Source: Patiria miniata (lineage: Eukaryota > Echinodermata > Asteroidea > Valvatida > Asterinidae). Taken from it: a stretch of 64,000 bases of DNA. The translations under genes and the position numbers were made by a program. The stretch spans positions 6,138,001 to 6,202,000 of the forward strand of contig NW_024037074.1 in assembly GCF_015706575.1 (NCBI RefSeq), given 5' to 3'. Positions within the stretch are counted from its first letter, which is position 1, and each line of letters starts with the position of its first letter. The notes below the pieces were generated by a model, which saw only the letters and a program-made list of their open reading frames with translations, had not been told where the DNA came from and did no database searches. Of the stretch, positions 15,101-25,107 are shown one piece after another.

Positions 15101-16174
15101 GTCTTTATGTCTTATCACAAGTTCAGATTCAATGTACCTGAAGTGCAAACCAACAAATATTCCAGTTAAAGTGTGCGATTTTCCTAAGTGTTCATGCAGA
15201 ATTGTTCATTTTCAAAACTTTTTTCTAACCATTAAAAAAAAAATGTAGAACAAGGGTCGACCCAAGATGCCTCGCGGTTCTGGCCAGCACAGCGTGACAT
15301 ACACAAAGCATGATGGCGGAAGGTGAGTCATTTTTGTTAAGAATTAGATTATTGTCTAAATTTTTGAACTTTTTTTAGGTGGTATAAACATGGGGGGGGG
15401 GCAGAGGCTCAAAACTTGTTGAATTACATTCAATTCTAGGGGAGTCAGGTTGGCGTAGCGGTACTTCCCTGGCCTTCCACCGCTGTGACCCGGGTTCGAT
15501 TTCTCCCTGGGCCAACATGTGGATTGGGTTTTCAGTCCTTATTTGATTTGATTCCGTGGGTTTTCCTTGGAATGTTCTTCTGGGATGTTTCCTCCCACCT
15601 CTAAAACTGTAATTTCTTCACATTGTCTTCTCTTTACTGGGCCCCATGTGAGATCAGTGGATTCCACTGAATGGGCTACCCAGTCAAAATAAGAAATAAA
15701 TAAACTTCTGCAGTAATTTTGCGGAATATTGTGCCCCAAACCTTTCATTTTTTTTTAGGGGGATGGGTTTTAACTAGAAATAAGACCCATTAAAAAACCT
15801 TCAATTTTTAGCTCCATTGTTTTAGAGTTAATTTTTTCAGCATTTCATTTTGAGTCGCATTAAGTTCAATTTTAGTCAGAGATACTGAGATAAAATGTGA
15901 GATTGGTGTTTGTTTTTATATTGTAAGTTCAGGCCTGGTTTTGTATCTCGAGGCAGTAGAGTAGGCAAGATCATATTCAGCTTTCAACGTTTCAGGACAT
16001 TTCTTTGCATTCTTACAACAAAAGCAGAGATGAATTTCGAGGATTCAGGGCCATTGCTAGCAAAATGCACAGAGGGTTTGATTTCATGTTATTTGATTTT
16101 CCTGTGATTTTGTTGTTTCGGTTTTCTATCTTTTCAGGGGAGCAAGAGGCAGACATCACTGGCCTAAGAGATAG
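182..16174 (+). CDS. EXOSC10: EXOSC10 (RRP6), nuclear exosome 3'-5' exoribonuclease; 5'-truncated by window
   Basis: Catalytic DEDD-Y exoribonuclease of the nuclear RNA exosome, which trims rRNA, snoRNA and other nuclear RNAs. Fourteen exons join in frame to 631 codons plus stop: 182-325, 2176-2366, 3294-3450, 4416-4496, 6261-6379, 7113-7227, 8303-8462, 9544-9737, 10584-10700, 11901-12089, 12798-12972, 13314-13456, 15249-15322 and 16138-16174. All have AG/GT borders and matching phases. The first visible exon reads HHSYRSFQGFTCLMQIST, just after the Exo I D-x-E motif, which must lie left of the window. Exon 2 has the Exo II aspartate (GADMDIEWLQ). Exon 3 has Exo III (YSRSDTHYLLY, with the Tyr and Asp kept). 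The HRDC domain spans exons 5-6 (LYAWRDQLARQEDES ... ACCNPIPPLVRQQLNEVH). The C-terminal part is low-complexity, with an unusual RG-rich stretch in exon 12. The protein ends HHWPKR, close to the vertebrate end NWPQR. Identification is from family knowledge. Short exons 13 and 14 are the least certain. Confidence 0.95.
583..654 (-). repeat. tRNA-derived SINE head or tRNA pseudogene
   Basis: On the - strand the sequence has a clear pol III A box (TAGCTCAGTTGGTAGAGC) and B box (GGTTCAAATCCC) with intact D and T stems. The anticodon arm does not fold, and the acceptor stem has mismatches at both ends (G-G at 1-72, A-C at 7-66). That argues against a working tRNA and for a SINE head or pseudogene in the EXOSC10 intron. 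Confidence 0.7.
1160..1379. mobile_element. Short MITE with AACCCTAAC/GTTAGGGTT ends (family D)
   Basis: About 220 bp bounded by AAACCCTAAC on the left and GGGGTTAGGGTTAA on the right. It shares internal text (CTCCAACACCAG, GTGTTGGAATTTGC) with the element at 10145-10375. The left TTAA has decayed to TAAA. It lies in the first EXOSC10 intron. Confidence 0.5.
1453..2123. mobile_element. Foldback-type MITE with roughly 190-bp inverted arms, TA-flanked
   Basis: The left arm (1453-1645) and right arm (about 1930-2123) are imperfect reverse complements. They share blocks such as CGGAACCCAAAC, ACTACTTTTAGATGAA and TTGCTCAATCC. Outer ends are CAGGGTGAGTCC and its degraded mirror ACACACCCCG, with TA on both sides, as for Tc1/mariner-type elements. 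The right end is 52 bp before EXOSC10 exon 2176-2366. Confidence 0.7.
2679..3012. mobile_element. TTAA-flanked MITE, AATCCTCCAAAATCCTC family (C), copy 1
   Basis: It begins TTAACCC and ends GGTTAA. Inside are repeated AATCCTCC/GGAGGATT words and the family hallmark CATCCTAGCAAAAA near the right end, shared with copies at 33.4, 48.8, 53.3, 58.9 and 62.3 kb. TTAA flanks suggest piggyBac-like mobilisation. It sits in an EXOSC10 intron. Confidence 0.7.
3477..3925. mobile_element. TTAA-flanked MITE with perfect 13-bp inverted ends (family F)
   Basis: TTAA then CCCTAAAAGGGCT at the left is mirrored exactly by AGCCCTTTTAGGG then TTAA at the right. CCC/GGG termini next to TTAA are typical of piggyBac-class elements. 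It holds long G and C homopolymer runs near both ends that could pair. No transposase frame. It starts 27 bp after EXOSC10 exon 3294-3450. Confidence 0.8.
5862..6027 (-). mobile_element. Half copy of the CAGGGTGGTGCAAAAAGAAGG MITE (family M)
   Basis: It matches, inverted, the first 170 bp of the element at 24612-25107, including GAGACAAAATATGCATTTGC, CTCAACAAGTAG and the terminal TTTCCTTCTTTTTGCACCAC. The other end is not recognisable, so this looks like a truncated copy. Confidence 0.7.
6494..6753. mobile_element. MITE with GGGTCATTCTATAAATTTRGGGTCC ends (family J), copy 1
   Basis: About 260 bp ending in inverted copies of a GGGTCC-containing terminus. It shares GTCCCTGTTAC, GACTTCAAACT and GCATTAA with copies at 13.0 and 56.8 kb. 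It is intronic in EXOSC10 and is the most decayed of the three copies at its left end. Confidence 0.7.
7013..7104 (+). repeat. 23-bp tandem repeat, four units
   Basis: The unit AACTGTATTTTGTTTGGGTT plus TTT is repeated four times, nearly without change. The array is pyrimidine-rich and stops 8 bp before the acceptor AG at 7111-7112 of the EXOSC10 exon 7113-7227. It may therefore form or have displaced that intron's polypyrimidine tract. Confidence 0.95.
7262..7458 (+). repeat. Foldback element with opposed CACAAGT/ACTTGTG arrays (FB copy 1)
   Basis: Degenerate CACAAGT units on the left are followed by a core (AGTAACAGGGGACGATGAAC ... TAGCTTGTGAGTTGA), then GATTGACTTGT units in the opposite orientation. 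The same core and arms recur at 54245-54414 and, inverted and expanded, at 13520-14580. It lies 34 bp after an EXOSC10 splice donor. Confidence 0.75.
7605..8052 (-). pseudogene. Remnant of a non-LTR retrotransposon reverse transcriptase, C-terminal end
   Basis: Two - strand frames carry the C-terminal text typical of invertebrate LINE open reading frames: LLMPILLYACETWTLNK and FQMRCLRKMMGISW upstream, then GKRPREAPRKIWLDQVKEMD and AKDRGKWRVLVAAALP after a frameshift near 7810. The copy is 5'-truncated and broken, so it is dead. Clade (Jockey, CR1 or RTE-like) was not determined. It is intronic in EXOSC10. Confidence 0.85.
10145..10375. mobile_element. TTAA-flanked MITE with CCCTAACTCCCTAGCA end (family D)
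   Basis: TTAACCCTAACTCCCTAGC at the left is mirrored by GGTTAGGGTTAA at the right, giving about 230 bp. The interior has CAACACCCACA and a CAGTTTAGGGGTACTG block and resembles 1160-1379. Intronic in EXOSC10. Confidence 0.65.
11293..11583 (+). repeat. tRNA-derived SINE with ATT tail
   Basis: An A-box-like head (GGTCCAATGGTTATAGTG), a body containing GCGCCTTGAGTACC, and the tail GTGCGCTATATAAGATTCC followed by ATTATTATT. The ATT tail suggests mobilisation by an L2-type LINE. The B box is degraded. Intronic in EXOSC10. Confidence 0.65.
12517..12658. mobile_element. MITE with CAGGCATGCAA/TTGCATGCCTG ends (family K), copy 1
   Basis: 142 bp sharing TCAGCTGATTTCCTC, GCCATTAAAAA and CCCAGTTGCATGCCTG with copies at 56.6 and 61.9 kb. 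The left end has decayed to CAGGCTTG. Flanks ATTAAA and ATTGAA look like a 6-bp target duplication with one change. It lies 139 bp before an EXOSC10 exon. Confidence 0.75.
13002..13258. mobile_element. Family J MITE, copy 2
   Basis: It starts GGGTCATTGTATAAATTTAG and ends GTGGACCCCAAATATA. The interior has CTGTCCCTGTTACC and its mirror GTAACTGGGACAGG. It fills most of the short intron between EXOSC10 exons 12798-12972 and 13314-13456. Confidence 0.75.
13520..14580 (-). repeat. Expanded foldback array of 11-bp TCACAAGTCAA units (FB copy 2)
   Basis: About 30 units of TCACAAGTCAA run from 13530 to 13883 and again from 14281 to 14455. A family core (GATGTTCATCCCCTGTTTC) and opposed ACTTGTGAT units follow at 14490-14575. 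Relative to the copies at 7.3 and 54.3 kb it is inverted and one arm is greatly expanded. The array is interrupted by unique text plus a nested hAT-type MITE (14036-14273). Intronic in EXOSC10. Confidence 0.85.
14036..14273 (+). mobile_element. hAT-type MITE, CAAGGGCGGATCC ends, perfect 8-bp target duplication (family G)
   Basis: The inverted ends CAAGGGCGGATCCAG and CTGGATCCGCCCTTG match over 15 bp. The element is bordered on both sides by AGTTAAAC, an 8-bp duplication as made by hAT transposases. It is 238 bp with no coding frame. A second, inverted copy is at 36734-37029. It inserted into the foldback array. Confidence 0.9.
15437..15715 (+). repeat. tRNA-derived SINE
   Basis: It has an A-box region (TTGGCGTAGCGGT) and a B box (GGGTTCGATTTC) 40 bp apart, followed by GGGTTTTCAGTCC, GTGGGTTTTCC and GTTTCCTCCCACC. 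I associate this body with SINEs of marine deuterostomes (from memory). Intronic in EXOSC10, between its last two exons. Confidence 0.75.
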
Positions 16175-18689
16175 TGTCCATGAATCAGTGCAGGTAACGC
16201 ATATTAAAACCCCCAAAAATGTGAAATGTTCACCGTCCGCCTTTTCTCTGAACGTACTGCACACAAATTCGCGTGTTGCACCAAAAACTTAAACTAGAAC
16301 AAAATTCACTTTATGGAATGGAATTTTAACACCAAAAGAATAATACTTCCATAGCAAATGAACACATTTATTCTGTGGTCTTTCATGCTGTCACAATTTT
16401 TTTTTTAATTGGTTCAATATTTTAATTATCATTGCAGTGGACAAATTTTTATCCAAGCATTTTTATGCACACAACCTGTACTGGGAACACAGTTGTCTGT
16501 TTTACTTGCGGGAATAATTTTGCGTTGTACATGTTAGCTTTTCTAGGTCAAACCTTATCTTGTCGGTTTCCTATGCACAAGATAAAAAGTGGTTAAGACA
16601 ATAAGTTGATTTTATTTTAGTTTTTTTTTTATCCAGTGCATCAGAGAAGTACGATAATTCCCTCAAAAATAGACTGATGGAGGAAACTATAGACAGATTG
16701 ATATGACATATTACCACTTTGTTAATGATAAGGGAACAAAAATACAAAGGTCTCTATCAATAATTATTTCGGTTTGTTTTAATTAAACCTTATATGAGTT
16801 AATTTTATTTTATTATTATTTTTTGGGGGGGGTACTTTTTATGACAAATCAGGCTGATGTACTTGTAAGCATGTTAGATGAATCAAATGCTAAGTAGTAA
16901 TTTTGCTTTTGACATTAAAACACAATATCATGAAATCTTAAACGCACATTTTTTAGTCTTTTGCTTAATTTTGATTTCGTTTGTTTTGTTTCCGTGTTTG
17001 GTTTTGTTGTCGATGTTGTGAAACATCCTGTTTGCACAATAAGGGGAAAATCTGGTTGCGAAATGCAAAAGAAGAGTTATTTTATTAATTTTGTTCCTGG
17101 TTAAAAAAAAAGATACATTTGAAAAAAAGGGGAAATAATTGGAACATTTGGGAGGGAAAAGTGAGGTCACTTCTGGTGTTTGGCATGGGCAAAATCCTGT
17201 GTGGTTTTGAGAATGGGAGTGTTTTTGTGTGGTCCCTCGTACCTTTGAACTTTGAGTAGAGCGTTATGAGCAATGGTACACTTGTAGAACTGCACAAACT
17301 CTGAGTGGTTTTATACGGCTGGTTCGAGGAAATATTAACTGGCAGTAGCGGTTCGGGGGGGGGGGGGGGGGTTCACCCCCAAACCCCACCCGTTCAGCCG
17401 CTGACTACTGTTGGACTAGTAAAATGGGGCCAAAAATATGAAATGCAATGCTAAAGTTCCTAAATTTATTCTCAAATTGCCTTAGAATGCAGGAGAAAGC
17501 ATCATAGATTTCGAAATTTTCCTGGGGAAAGCCCTCGGACCCCCCTTAGCAAAGGCGTACAAACTTCATATAAATCCCCCCCCCCCCCCTGTTTCCTGAA
17601 AGCTAGATCCGCTCCTGACTAGGAAAGCCCAGAAAATCAAAAATCACAAATTTGATTATTCATTAGAGCAGACAGGTATTAATTCGTAATGAACTTTTAT
17701 TTCATTGATTTAATTTCTACTCACAAATTCCAAAAATGAACAGTTTACCTCGCTTTCAATTTAATATGGCAGACTCGTGAATAAGATGTATTCAACTGAT
17801 TTAGAATGGCTTTTCACTGGAAATGTTTGTCTGTGTCTGGTCTACACAATGGATCAGATTTAGCCCAGTCATTGCTGTTAAAGTGTAATCCTATACAATA
17901 GCACTGCCCGACTCACCAGTCAACAACTAGTCTTTTGTCACAACTGATAGTCAGACAGCGAGGTTGAAAGAGGACAGCTATAGACCATTATATCATGTTG
18001 TGGCCAGCTTGATTTTTTCCCATTCAAATCAATGTAACCAAAGCGAGGCTGGAAGGAAAAATAGTCTGGTTCCTTTTTTTGCACAAAAAACATGATCATT
18101 CAGTACTGTAATTGGATACAGGGAGCATAGTGACCGTTTTAGCCGATTTTCGGCTACCTTTGACAGATTTTTTGTTAAAAAACGAGTTTGACAGAAAATT
18201 TGACAATGGATTTTTTGGGCAGATTTCTGGCAGAATTCTGAAAAATGGTTACTTGACAGAAAAACAGCAAATTTGCAAAAAAAAATGGCACATTTGGTTA
18301 CAAAAGCTTCAATCTTTTCAAAAAAACCCTTGCAAAATAGGATAGGTTGCCTGGTCTAGGTGCTGAGGTTCACTGGAAACCGGAGTTCGTCGTGAGGCAA
18401 CCGCGTTTTGCCTGAAATTTACGCAATTTCATATTATCTTTATGTGGCTATAGATTAATGTAATTTGAACATTAATTAAGGCAATATTACAACATCTGCA
18501 TGTGATTTAAAGTGTTTTTAGTGTATTTCGAGTAATTCTGGGGAGTTTGGCAGATTTTTGATAAATCTGACAGATTTTTGAAGTGCATTTAGCAGAATTT
18601 AGTCATGACCTTTTGGTCATGACTAGAAATGGTGGCAACATGCGGTGGCCTCTCGGATCAGCAAAAAAAAATGCCAACTGCATTTGATA
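16175..18689. other. EXOSC10 3' flank, no gene seen
   Basis: After the stop codon I see no canonical AATAAA within 1 kb; ATTAAA occurs at 16782 and 16914. The stretch is AT-rich, with a G run near 17355 and a C run near 17577 belonging to the element at 17343-17617. No convincing exon was found. Confidence 0.6.
17343..17617. mobile_element. Probable hAT-like MITE with CAG(G/T)AGCGG ends
   Basis: Left CAGTAGCGGTTC and right GATCCGCTCCTG are imperfect inverted ends resembling the GGGCGGATCC ends of family G. Poly-G and poly-C runs lie inside each end. No clean target duplication was seen, so the boundaries are approximate. Confidence 0.45.
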
Positions 18690-18693
18690 TTAA

Positions 18694-19208
18694 AGGGAAT
18701 ATACATCATTTGCTTTTGCTGTAATTTTCAGAAATGGATGGAATTGGGGGGTTGGAAATATAAAGCAAATATAGTTACACTGACTTTTTGGAGGTTTTGG
18801 GTTCGAAAATGCTATAAAAACCAAGAAAAACGATCATTTTCCTGTAGTCTGGTTCCCTGACTCCATATAAGAAGAAATAGAGCAGTTTACATACATTTGG
18901 GAATTGTAAGGTCAGGGAACCAGTCTAGCTGGCTCGTACCCGTTCATAGGTTTGTAATCGATTGCAAACAAGTGCAATGGTCAATTGGGGCCAGTATTTG
19001 AAAAAAAAGCCAGTTGTTTCCAACGCTGATCGGCCGATCAGCGTTGGAAATTGATACAAAAATACCACTTTTCTTGAAAATGACAGTATACCAGGTGCCA
19101 TAATTTTACAGGATGCTTTAGACTGTCATTTACCAACATCCTATTAAGGTATTTCGCAAAAACTTGGTAGTTTTATTTTTCGATGTTTGCAAATGTTGTA
19201 TATTCCCT
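18694..19208 (+). mobile_element. TTAA-flanked MITE with central palindrome (family A), copy 1
   Basis: 515 bp between TTAA at 18690-18693 and TTAA at 19209-19212. Ends AGGGAATATACA and TGTATATTCCCT are exact inverted repeats, continuing as ATTTGC/GCAAAT. A perfect 34-bp palindrome centred at 19033/19034 (arms TTTCCAACGCTGATCGG and its complement) lies inside. A second inverted pair is CTGGTTCCCTGAC / GTCAGGGAACCAG. No coding capacity. Confidence 0.9.
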
Positions 19209-19212
19209 TTAA

Positions 19213-21525
19213 AGGAGAGTCGAATATCGGTTGCTATGAAAGGCGAATGTATACCGTAGCCCCCCTAAAATATACCCACGAACAATGACATTTGTGTAGG
19301 GACTAGCTTGGCACCAATGTCACAATAGATTTTTTTTTAACGACCGCTGCTTAAAAACATCCAATGAAATATTAAGCCTTTATATGAGGGGGATCAAACG
19401 AGAAGAAACGATAAACTTGGCTATGCAAACATCACTCACTATTGCATTTTTATTTTAAACCTATCTGACCTTTTTGGCGCCAATTTTACTGTCATCTTTG
19501 GCCCGGATGATTCCGTCTCGCCTCTACTGTATGTAAAGAATAAAGAGTTAGGATTTAACGGCAATCGCCTCTCACAGTTCAGAATACCCATCAATATTTT
19601 ACGGATTTTATCTTCTAACTTCGGGCACTAAGCCGAAATTTGATGGTTCATTTGGCAGTCCACCTGTTGCGTATATCCGTAATGTACAAGAACGCCAGAA
19701 TTTCATATAAGCAATACAAATGTACGATTTATCTTTAAAGGGCTGATCATGACATGGATCTTATTTTGGAACATATTTTGTGCAACTTTCTACTCCTCTT
19801 AAACGTATGAAAACTATTTCAAATCCCGTTTTGGTTAATTTATATTGAAAAGTGCACTTTTTTAAACGTTTCAAAATTGTCCATGCTTTTCCTGGCAAAT
19901 GAGGGCGCTGTTGCTGTGATGTCATTTCAGGAAGACACTGTTCAATTGACTTTAGGGGTTTTATGCTCAAATTGTCAACCCAAAATTTGCTCATTGAAAA
20001 CATTTGTGAGAAAAACTGTGCTCATTGGCTTACTGTCATGTACTGAAACGATAAATCACCAAAGAAAAGAAAATTTACGACATCAAAATATCCAACAATT
20101 CTCTTCAACACATTCAGATTTTTGTTCTATTCACGAGTTTAAATTTGTTGTATTTCAACGGAAAAGTGTTTTTATATATTTTAGACGTTTTCAATATTCT
20201 GAATATAGGCTCTTATTTTGGGTTGCATCTTGCGCCCATATAACACACAAAAGATAACGCCCGATATTGTGGGGCATCAAATTTAAATAATTAGAAATCT
20301 GCACAGTTAATATTCTTTAAATAAACGTGGGTGGATTGTTTTTGTTCAATGTTTTTTAGGGGGAAAAAAGTTAAAACAACATCTATTTTCGGGGTGAAAC
20401 TCGAAAATAGTCACTCTATGGCTATGAATAGGCCTATATTGTTTTGTTATTTAGGAGTCGAAACCTAAAACTGTCTAGATGTACTGTACAATATGGCTGT
20501 AGATCATGGCCATCTCGAGTGCATTTCGCGCCAGACCCGCCCATAAACGAGACACAAAACCGCCAGCACTTGTTTTTATTATGATCGATCTGCCTTTTTT
20601 TGTTTCGCGGTCAAAAATCCAAAGTTCGCTTCGAAGGTCGATGGTGACGTGCATATAGAAAAAAAAGGTCTCCAATTGTTATTCAGCGCAGCATTATTCA
20701 TACAAGAAAAAAATATCTAATTTCCAACACTTACATATTACAGATATATTCTGTGATAACGACTATTTCTGTAAAACAGTCGTCCTGAACTATATTTAAA
20801 GTTTGTGGATATAAGCTACCTCTGCCTTTTCATTCGCAAGCTAATTTGTTTAATTCTTAAATGGAAATTAAGAATGTGATTCCGTTCTTAAATATTTATA
20901 CAATGTACACCCTTTTCCCAAATTATCTTATTTTTTTCCTGTGTTTTCACCTTGTCAGTTTGACAAAATTCTTGTTATAACGTGTGCAACGTCTGTCAAC
21001 GTTCAGTTTTGTCTACTCGGTCAATGATAACTATATGTCTTGCTTTTAGCAATTTGTCATTCGCATTTTTCCACCGTGTACTAGGCCCGTAGTATTATGT
21101 GCTAGACAGGGTCATGAACTCTGTTGCGCGGCGCAAAGCGGTAGCGTTAAACGAGGAGAAAATGGGATCAGCCTCGACCCCAAAATAGCCCTCGTGTCTT
21201 CTTGTAATCCGAAATTAGAATGACCCTGGGATACTATCGTTATGTCTGTACACCTTGAAGGCTGTTGAAGTCTAGAAGCTAGTCTTGACCTCGATGTTGA
21301 GACGAGACTCATCGTTAGTTTGTGTGTTGCCCTGGAAATCATTGAATTGGGTTTTCAAAATTGAATACAGAATTGAAGAAGAATGATTGCTCAATTTGTT
21401 CTGCGTATTTTTCTGTATTGCATTCGTTTCTTTATTTCATGTTAATTCCATTGTTTTGATATGTTCTTTGTTTTTTCTGTAGGCCTAAATCAAATTAAGG
21501 TTGGTTTTTGCCCTTCCGAGAGTTG
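19213..21525. other. Non-coding stretch
   Basis: AT-rich spacer without recognisable exons or clear repeats. Short frames here lack codon bias or recognisable motifs. It includes a small CpG-rich patch near 20510-20650. Confidence 0.5.
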
Positions 21526-21526
21526 T

Positions 21527-21720
21527 CATAAATATAACTCTCTCTCAGTTGGGACTCGAACCCACGACCTCCTGCTTCGTAGTACAGACGATTCACTTTT
21601 TATGAAAAAAAAAATCATTCTTAAGCCAGCTATAGAGAGTAGGCAGATCGCACGTCCCTGTGATCCTGCGTAAACTAGGGGATGATAACTCAAAGCATAT
21701 GCTCCCACAGTGATATCTGG
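21527..21720 (-). repeat. Probable SINE with pol III B box
   Basis: The - strand carries GGTCGTGGGTTCGAGTCCC, a good B box, followed by AACTGAGAGAGAGTTATA. An upstream A-box-like stretch is weak. Classification as a tRNA-derived SINE is tentative. Confidence 0.45.
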
Positions 21721-22955
21721 CAAAGACCATAATCCGAGTATCGAGCTAATGTTTGTCAGATTGCTTTACTTTAAAGGACAGCTTTTATATCCACTTTCCT
21801 TTTTACGGAAGCGAGACATGATGATGGTGTACACTTCAGAGTTCAGACCATAAACGTAGTTAGCCGAAAGGCAAAGTCTAATGCGGTGTCGCCGAAATGT
21901 TAAGTGACTCACATTTTTGGTCGTGCGTGCTTGCTTATTAATGTGGACGCTCTCAATGTTTTAAAAAATTACGTTTTTAAGGGAAGAAATTCAGAAAGAA
22001 TAAACGCAACAGAATATGTGGTGCATTCGTGTTTTTAAGTTTTATTGACGTATATACATGTATGTTTAGCAATTCACCTCGGCTTCGCTCTAGATTTCGC
22101 TATGTCTCTTCAGATGTTATTGGTGTGGCTAAACTAAAAAAAAAAATCCACATCATAGCCTCGGTGCCCGGCGTAAAAGAACTCTATTGAGATCGAGCCA
22201 CAGCTGAGTCCTAATGGCTCCCGTGCAAATATTAAAGCAACAGGTATGAATATATGAGAAGCGGTGTACAAAATCGTATATTTTCTTGGCCTGGGAGAAA
22301 CTGTGATTCAGGGTTTGACCATTTTCCTCCGGACACGAAGACTTGTGTTTTTGCTTAGAGTTGACCTCCCGACCTCTGATTAACCTCACTTGACCTTCGC
22401 AGTGTGGTCGGTCACGGTTAACGGACGCGGTTTGACTTGGGTCAGCCCACGGCGACAGTTACCAGGAATCGGGAATTTTTTAACCCATACCCTGAAATGT
22501 GTACTTTTGAGGAGTTTTGATTCATGAAATTCCAAGATCGAGAGTACGTCAGTGCTGTCCTTGACTGGTGTGACTGTGAAGTGTTGTACTTTGTGCCCGG
22601 CGCTTGGCGGTTGTTTCCGTGTTGGTGTTTTTGTTTCTGATGTAAAAAAGAAGCTAACTTTTTGATCAGCGTATATTGTCAAGGGTTTGTTGTGGTTTGA
22701 TATCGGTATTGAAATTTGATCGTTTGAATAATGAATTCAGCTTTAGGGCAAATGTTTGTATTCTACATATATTTTGCAATACAAATGTATGAAAAGATTG
22801 AAATTATACTTTACACCGTAGAGAGTATAACAGGTGATACTGCATGCAGAATGAAATAATTTACATATTTGTCTCAGTATTTTATTTACAGGGTGGTCAA
22901 AAAAAAAGGATCAAAACTCCTGAACCGAATCGGGAGTTCTTATCATTTTCCTTAA

Positions 22956-23468
22956 AGGGAAAATACAACATTTGCAAACATCAAAAAATAAAACTACCAA
23001 ATCATTTTGAAATACCTTGCTGGACTGTTAGTGAATGACAGTGTAAAGCATCCTGTAAAATCATGGCACCTGGTATACTGTCATTTTCAAGAAAAGTGGT
23101 ATTTTTGTATCAATTTCCAACGCTGATCGGCCGGTCAGCGTTGGAAACAACTGGCTTTTTCTCAAATACTGGCCCCAATTGACCATCGCACTTGTTTGCA
23201 ATCGATTACAAACCTATGAACGGGTACGAGCCAGCTAGACTGGTTCCCTGACCTTACAATTCCCCAATGTATGTAAACTGCTCTGTTTCTTCTTATATGG
23301 AGTCAGGGAACCAGACTACAGGAAAATGATCATTTTTCTTGGTTTTATAGGATTTTCGAACCCAAAACCTCAAAAAAGTCAGTGTAACTATATTTGCTAT
23401 ATGTTTCCAACCCCCCAATTCCATCCATTTCTGAAAATTACAGCAAAAGCAAATGATGTATATTCCCT
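22956..23468 (-). mobile_element. Family A MITE, copy 2 (inverted)
   Basis: Close to copy 1 but in reverse orientation, with perfect TTAA flanks at 22952-22955 and 23469-23472. The central palindrome at 23114-23147 has one mismatch. A fragment CAGGGTGGTC upstream at 22890 may be another element's end. Confidence 0.9.
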
Positions 23469-23509
23469 TTAATTCCAACAAAATTTCCAACCCATATATA
23501 TCAATACTA

Positions 23510-23639
23510 CACTGCAAAAACTGCAGTGTTAAATTTACACTGTTGGTATCTTTATAGGACCATCTGGTGTTAAATTTTACTGGTGTTGTCCTATATAGAT
23601 ACCGAATGGTGTTAAATTAACACTACAGTTTTTGCAGTG
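23510..23639. mobile_element. 130-bp TA-flanked palindromic MITE (CACTGCAAAAACTGCAGTG ends)
   Basis: Inverted ends CACTGCAAAAACTGCAGTG and CACTACAGTTTTTGCAGTG match at 22 of 23 positions when extended to TTAA/TTAA. TA lies directly outside both. The interior repeats GTGTTAAATT and carries GGTATC/GATACC mirrors. Size and TA target suggest a Tc1/mariner-type MITE. Confidence 0.8.
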
Positions 23640-23641
23640 TA

Positions 23642-24611
23642 TAGGACTGTGAATAGTGGAAGTATATGAAGTTTTTTTACCACCCTTTGTTGGGCTGAAT
23701 AAATGTTCTACCAGTATGAAACGCAAGAAAATTCAGCAGTATAAACTAATGTATTAATTTGGATTGATTGATTTTATGTTATTGTTCAAATTTAAAATTC
23801 AATTCAGCGACAAACTGATTTGTACGAATTGTCTACCTGAGTGTTTCTGCACCATACTCGCGATGTAATAGTGAATTGCAGCATGTACAGTAGACTCACC
23901 TTGATGTTGTTATTTCTCCTTTGTTATTCCGATGCCTCCACCTGTTCTGACTCGTCATTCTTGTGTGATGTTTATTGTCACGTGCTGCGTTATAGAGCAA
24001 TTTTCCCAGTCATTCTCTTGATTTATCAGAAACTTTAAATTGCATCCGAATCAACGTATGTTCCTTGAAATCACCAACGGTAGGTGAAAGTAATTGGTTA
24101 AAATTCAAATAAAATAAAAAAGTAAGAGAAATTATAAGAATCTAGTCCTATATAGCATATTTGTTCTTTCGAAAAGTCTCGTAAACTCGGACCTTTTTTT
24201 AGAGTTTAAAAAAAGGTCAGAGTCGATAAAAAATGTTTTTGGCGCTTTACCGCAAACTTCCTTTTTATTACATGTATACATCACGCAAATATTCTGTCTT
24301 AACTTGCATGCATAGGCCTAACTGCGAATTATTATCTTGCATTATGATTATATTATTTTTGAACCAATTTAGGGTGTTTTCACGAATTTGCCGTACGCTG
24401 GATATTCGGAATTTCGGAATGCCTATTAAAGCCATTATGTTTTCTTTGTTTCCTTATTCCTGTAGTAAATTTTCGGCTGAGCTGTGACTGTTGTCATAAC
24501 GATGTTTACGCTTCTCTCGCTCGATCTTTCATTTCATGGATTCAAAAACAAAAACATGTATTGTTGTTCCGTCCGAAATTCTTGACATCGCCTGTTTTTA
24601 TTGTCACTACA
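23642..24611. other. Non-coding stretch
   Basis: AT-rich sequence with no supported gene or clear repeat. A short inverted pair around AGAGTTTAAAAAAAGGTCAG near 24190-24225 is low-complexity. Confidence 0.5.
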
Positions 24612-25107
24612 CAGGGTGGTGCAAAAAGAAGGAAACTCACTTTTGACAGCAATTTTCACCTACTTGTTGAGCATATTCCAAAAATTCAAGTTAATGGTAT
24701 TAAAATATTGATTTTTTTAAACATAAGTGTCGAAAAAAATATTGCAAATGCATATTTTGTCTCTGAGATATTGGCAGTTTAAAATGTACATGTGCCAAAC
24801 CTGTTTGTCTACGGACGGCTTTATTCCATCCGCTTGACTGAGCTCCGCAGCTTGATATGAAGACAAAAAAACACTACCCTAGACTTAAACACATGGACAA
24901 CAGTGATTTTGGTGACTTGTATTCAAATTAGCATAATTACACTATTCTTGCGATTAATTTAAAGATTTTTTTACCACAAATGGTTGAAAAGCTATGCTTC
25001 ACTATATAAATTATATACATTACGAAAAAACCCAGAAGTTCAAATACGTTAAGCAAGAAGGTTAAAATTCCTGTAAAAAGTGGCTTTCCTTCTTTTTGCA
25101 CCACCCT
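24612..25107 (+). mobile_element. MITE with CAGGGTGGTGCAAAAAGAAGG ends (family M), full copy
   Basis: Left CAGGGTGGTGCAAAAAGAAG and right CTTCTTTTTGCACCACCCT are near-perfect inverted ends, extending inward to CACTTTTGACAG / CTGTAAAAAGTGG. About 496 bp, no coding frame. No unambiguous target duplication. A half copy lies at 5862-6027. Confidence 0.8.
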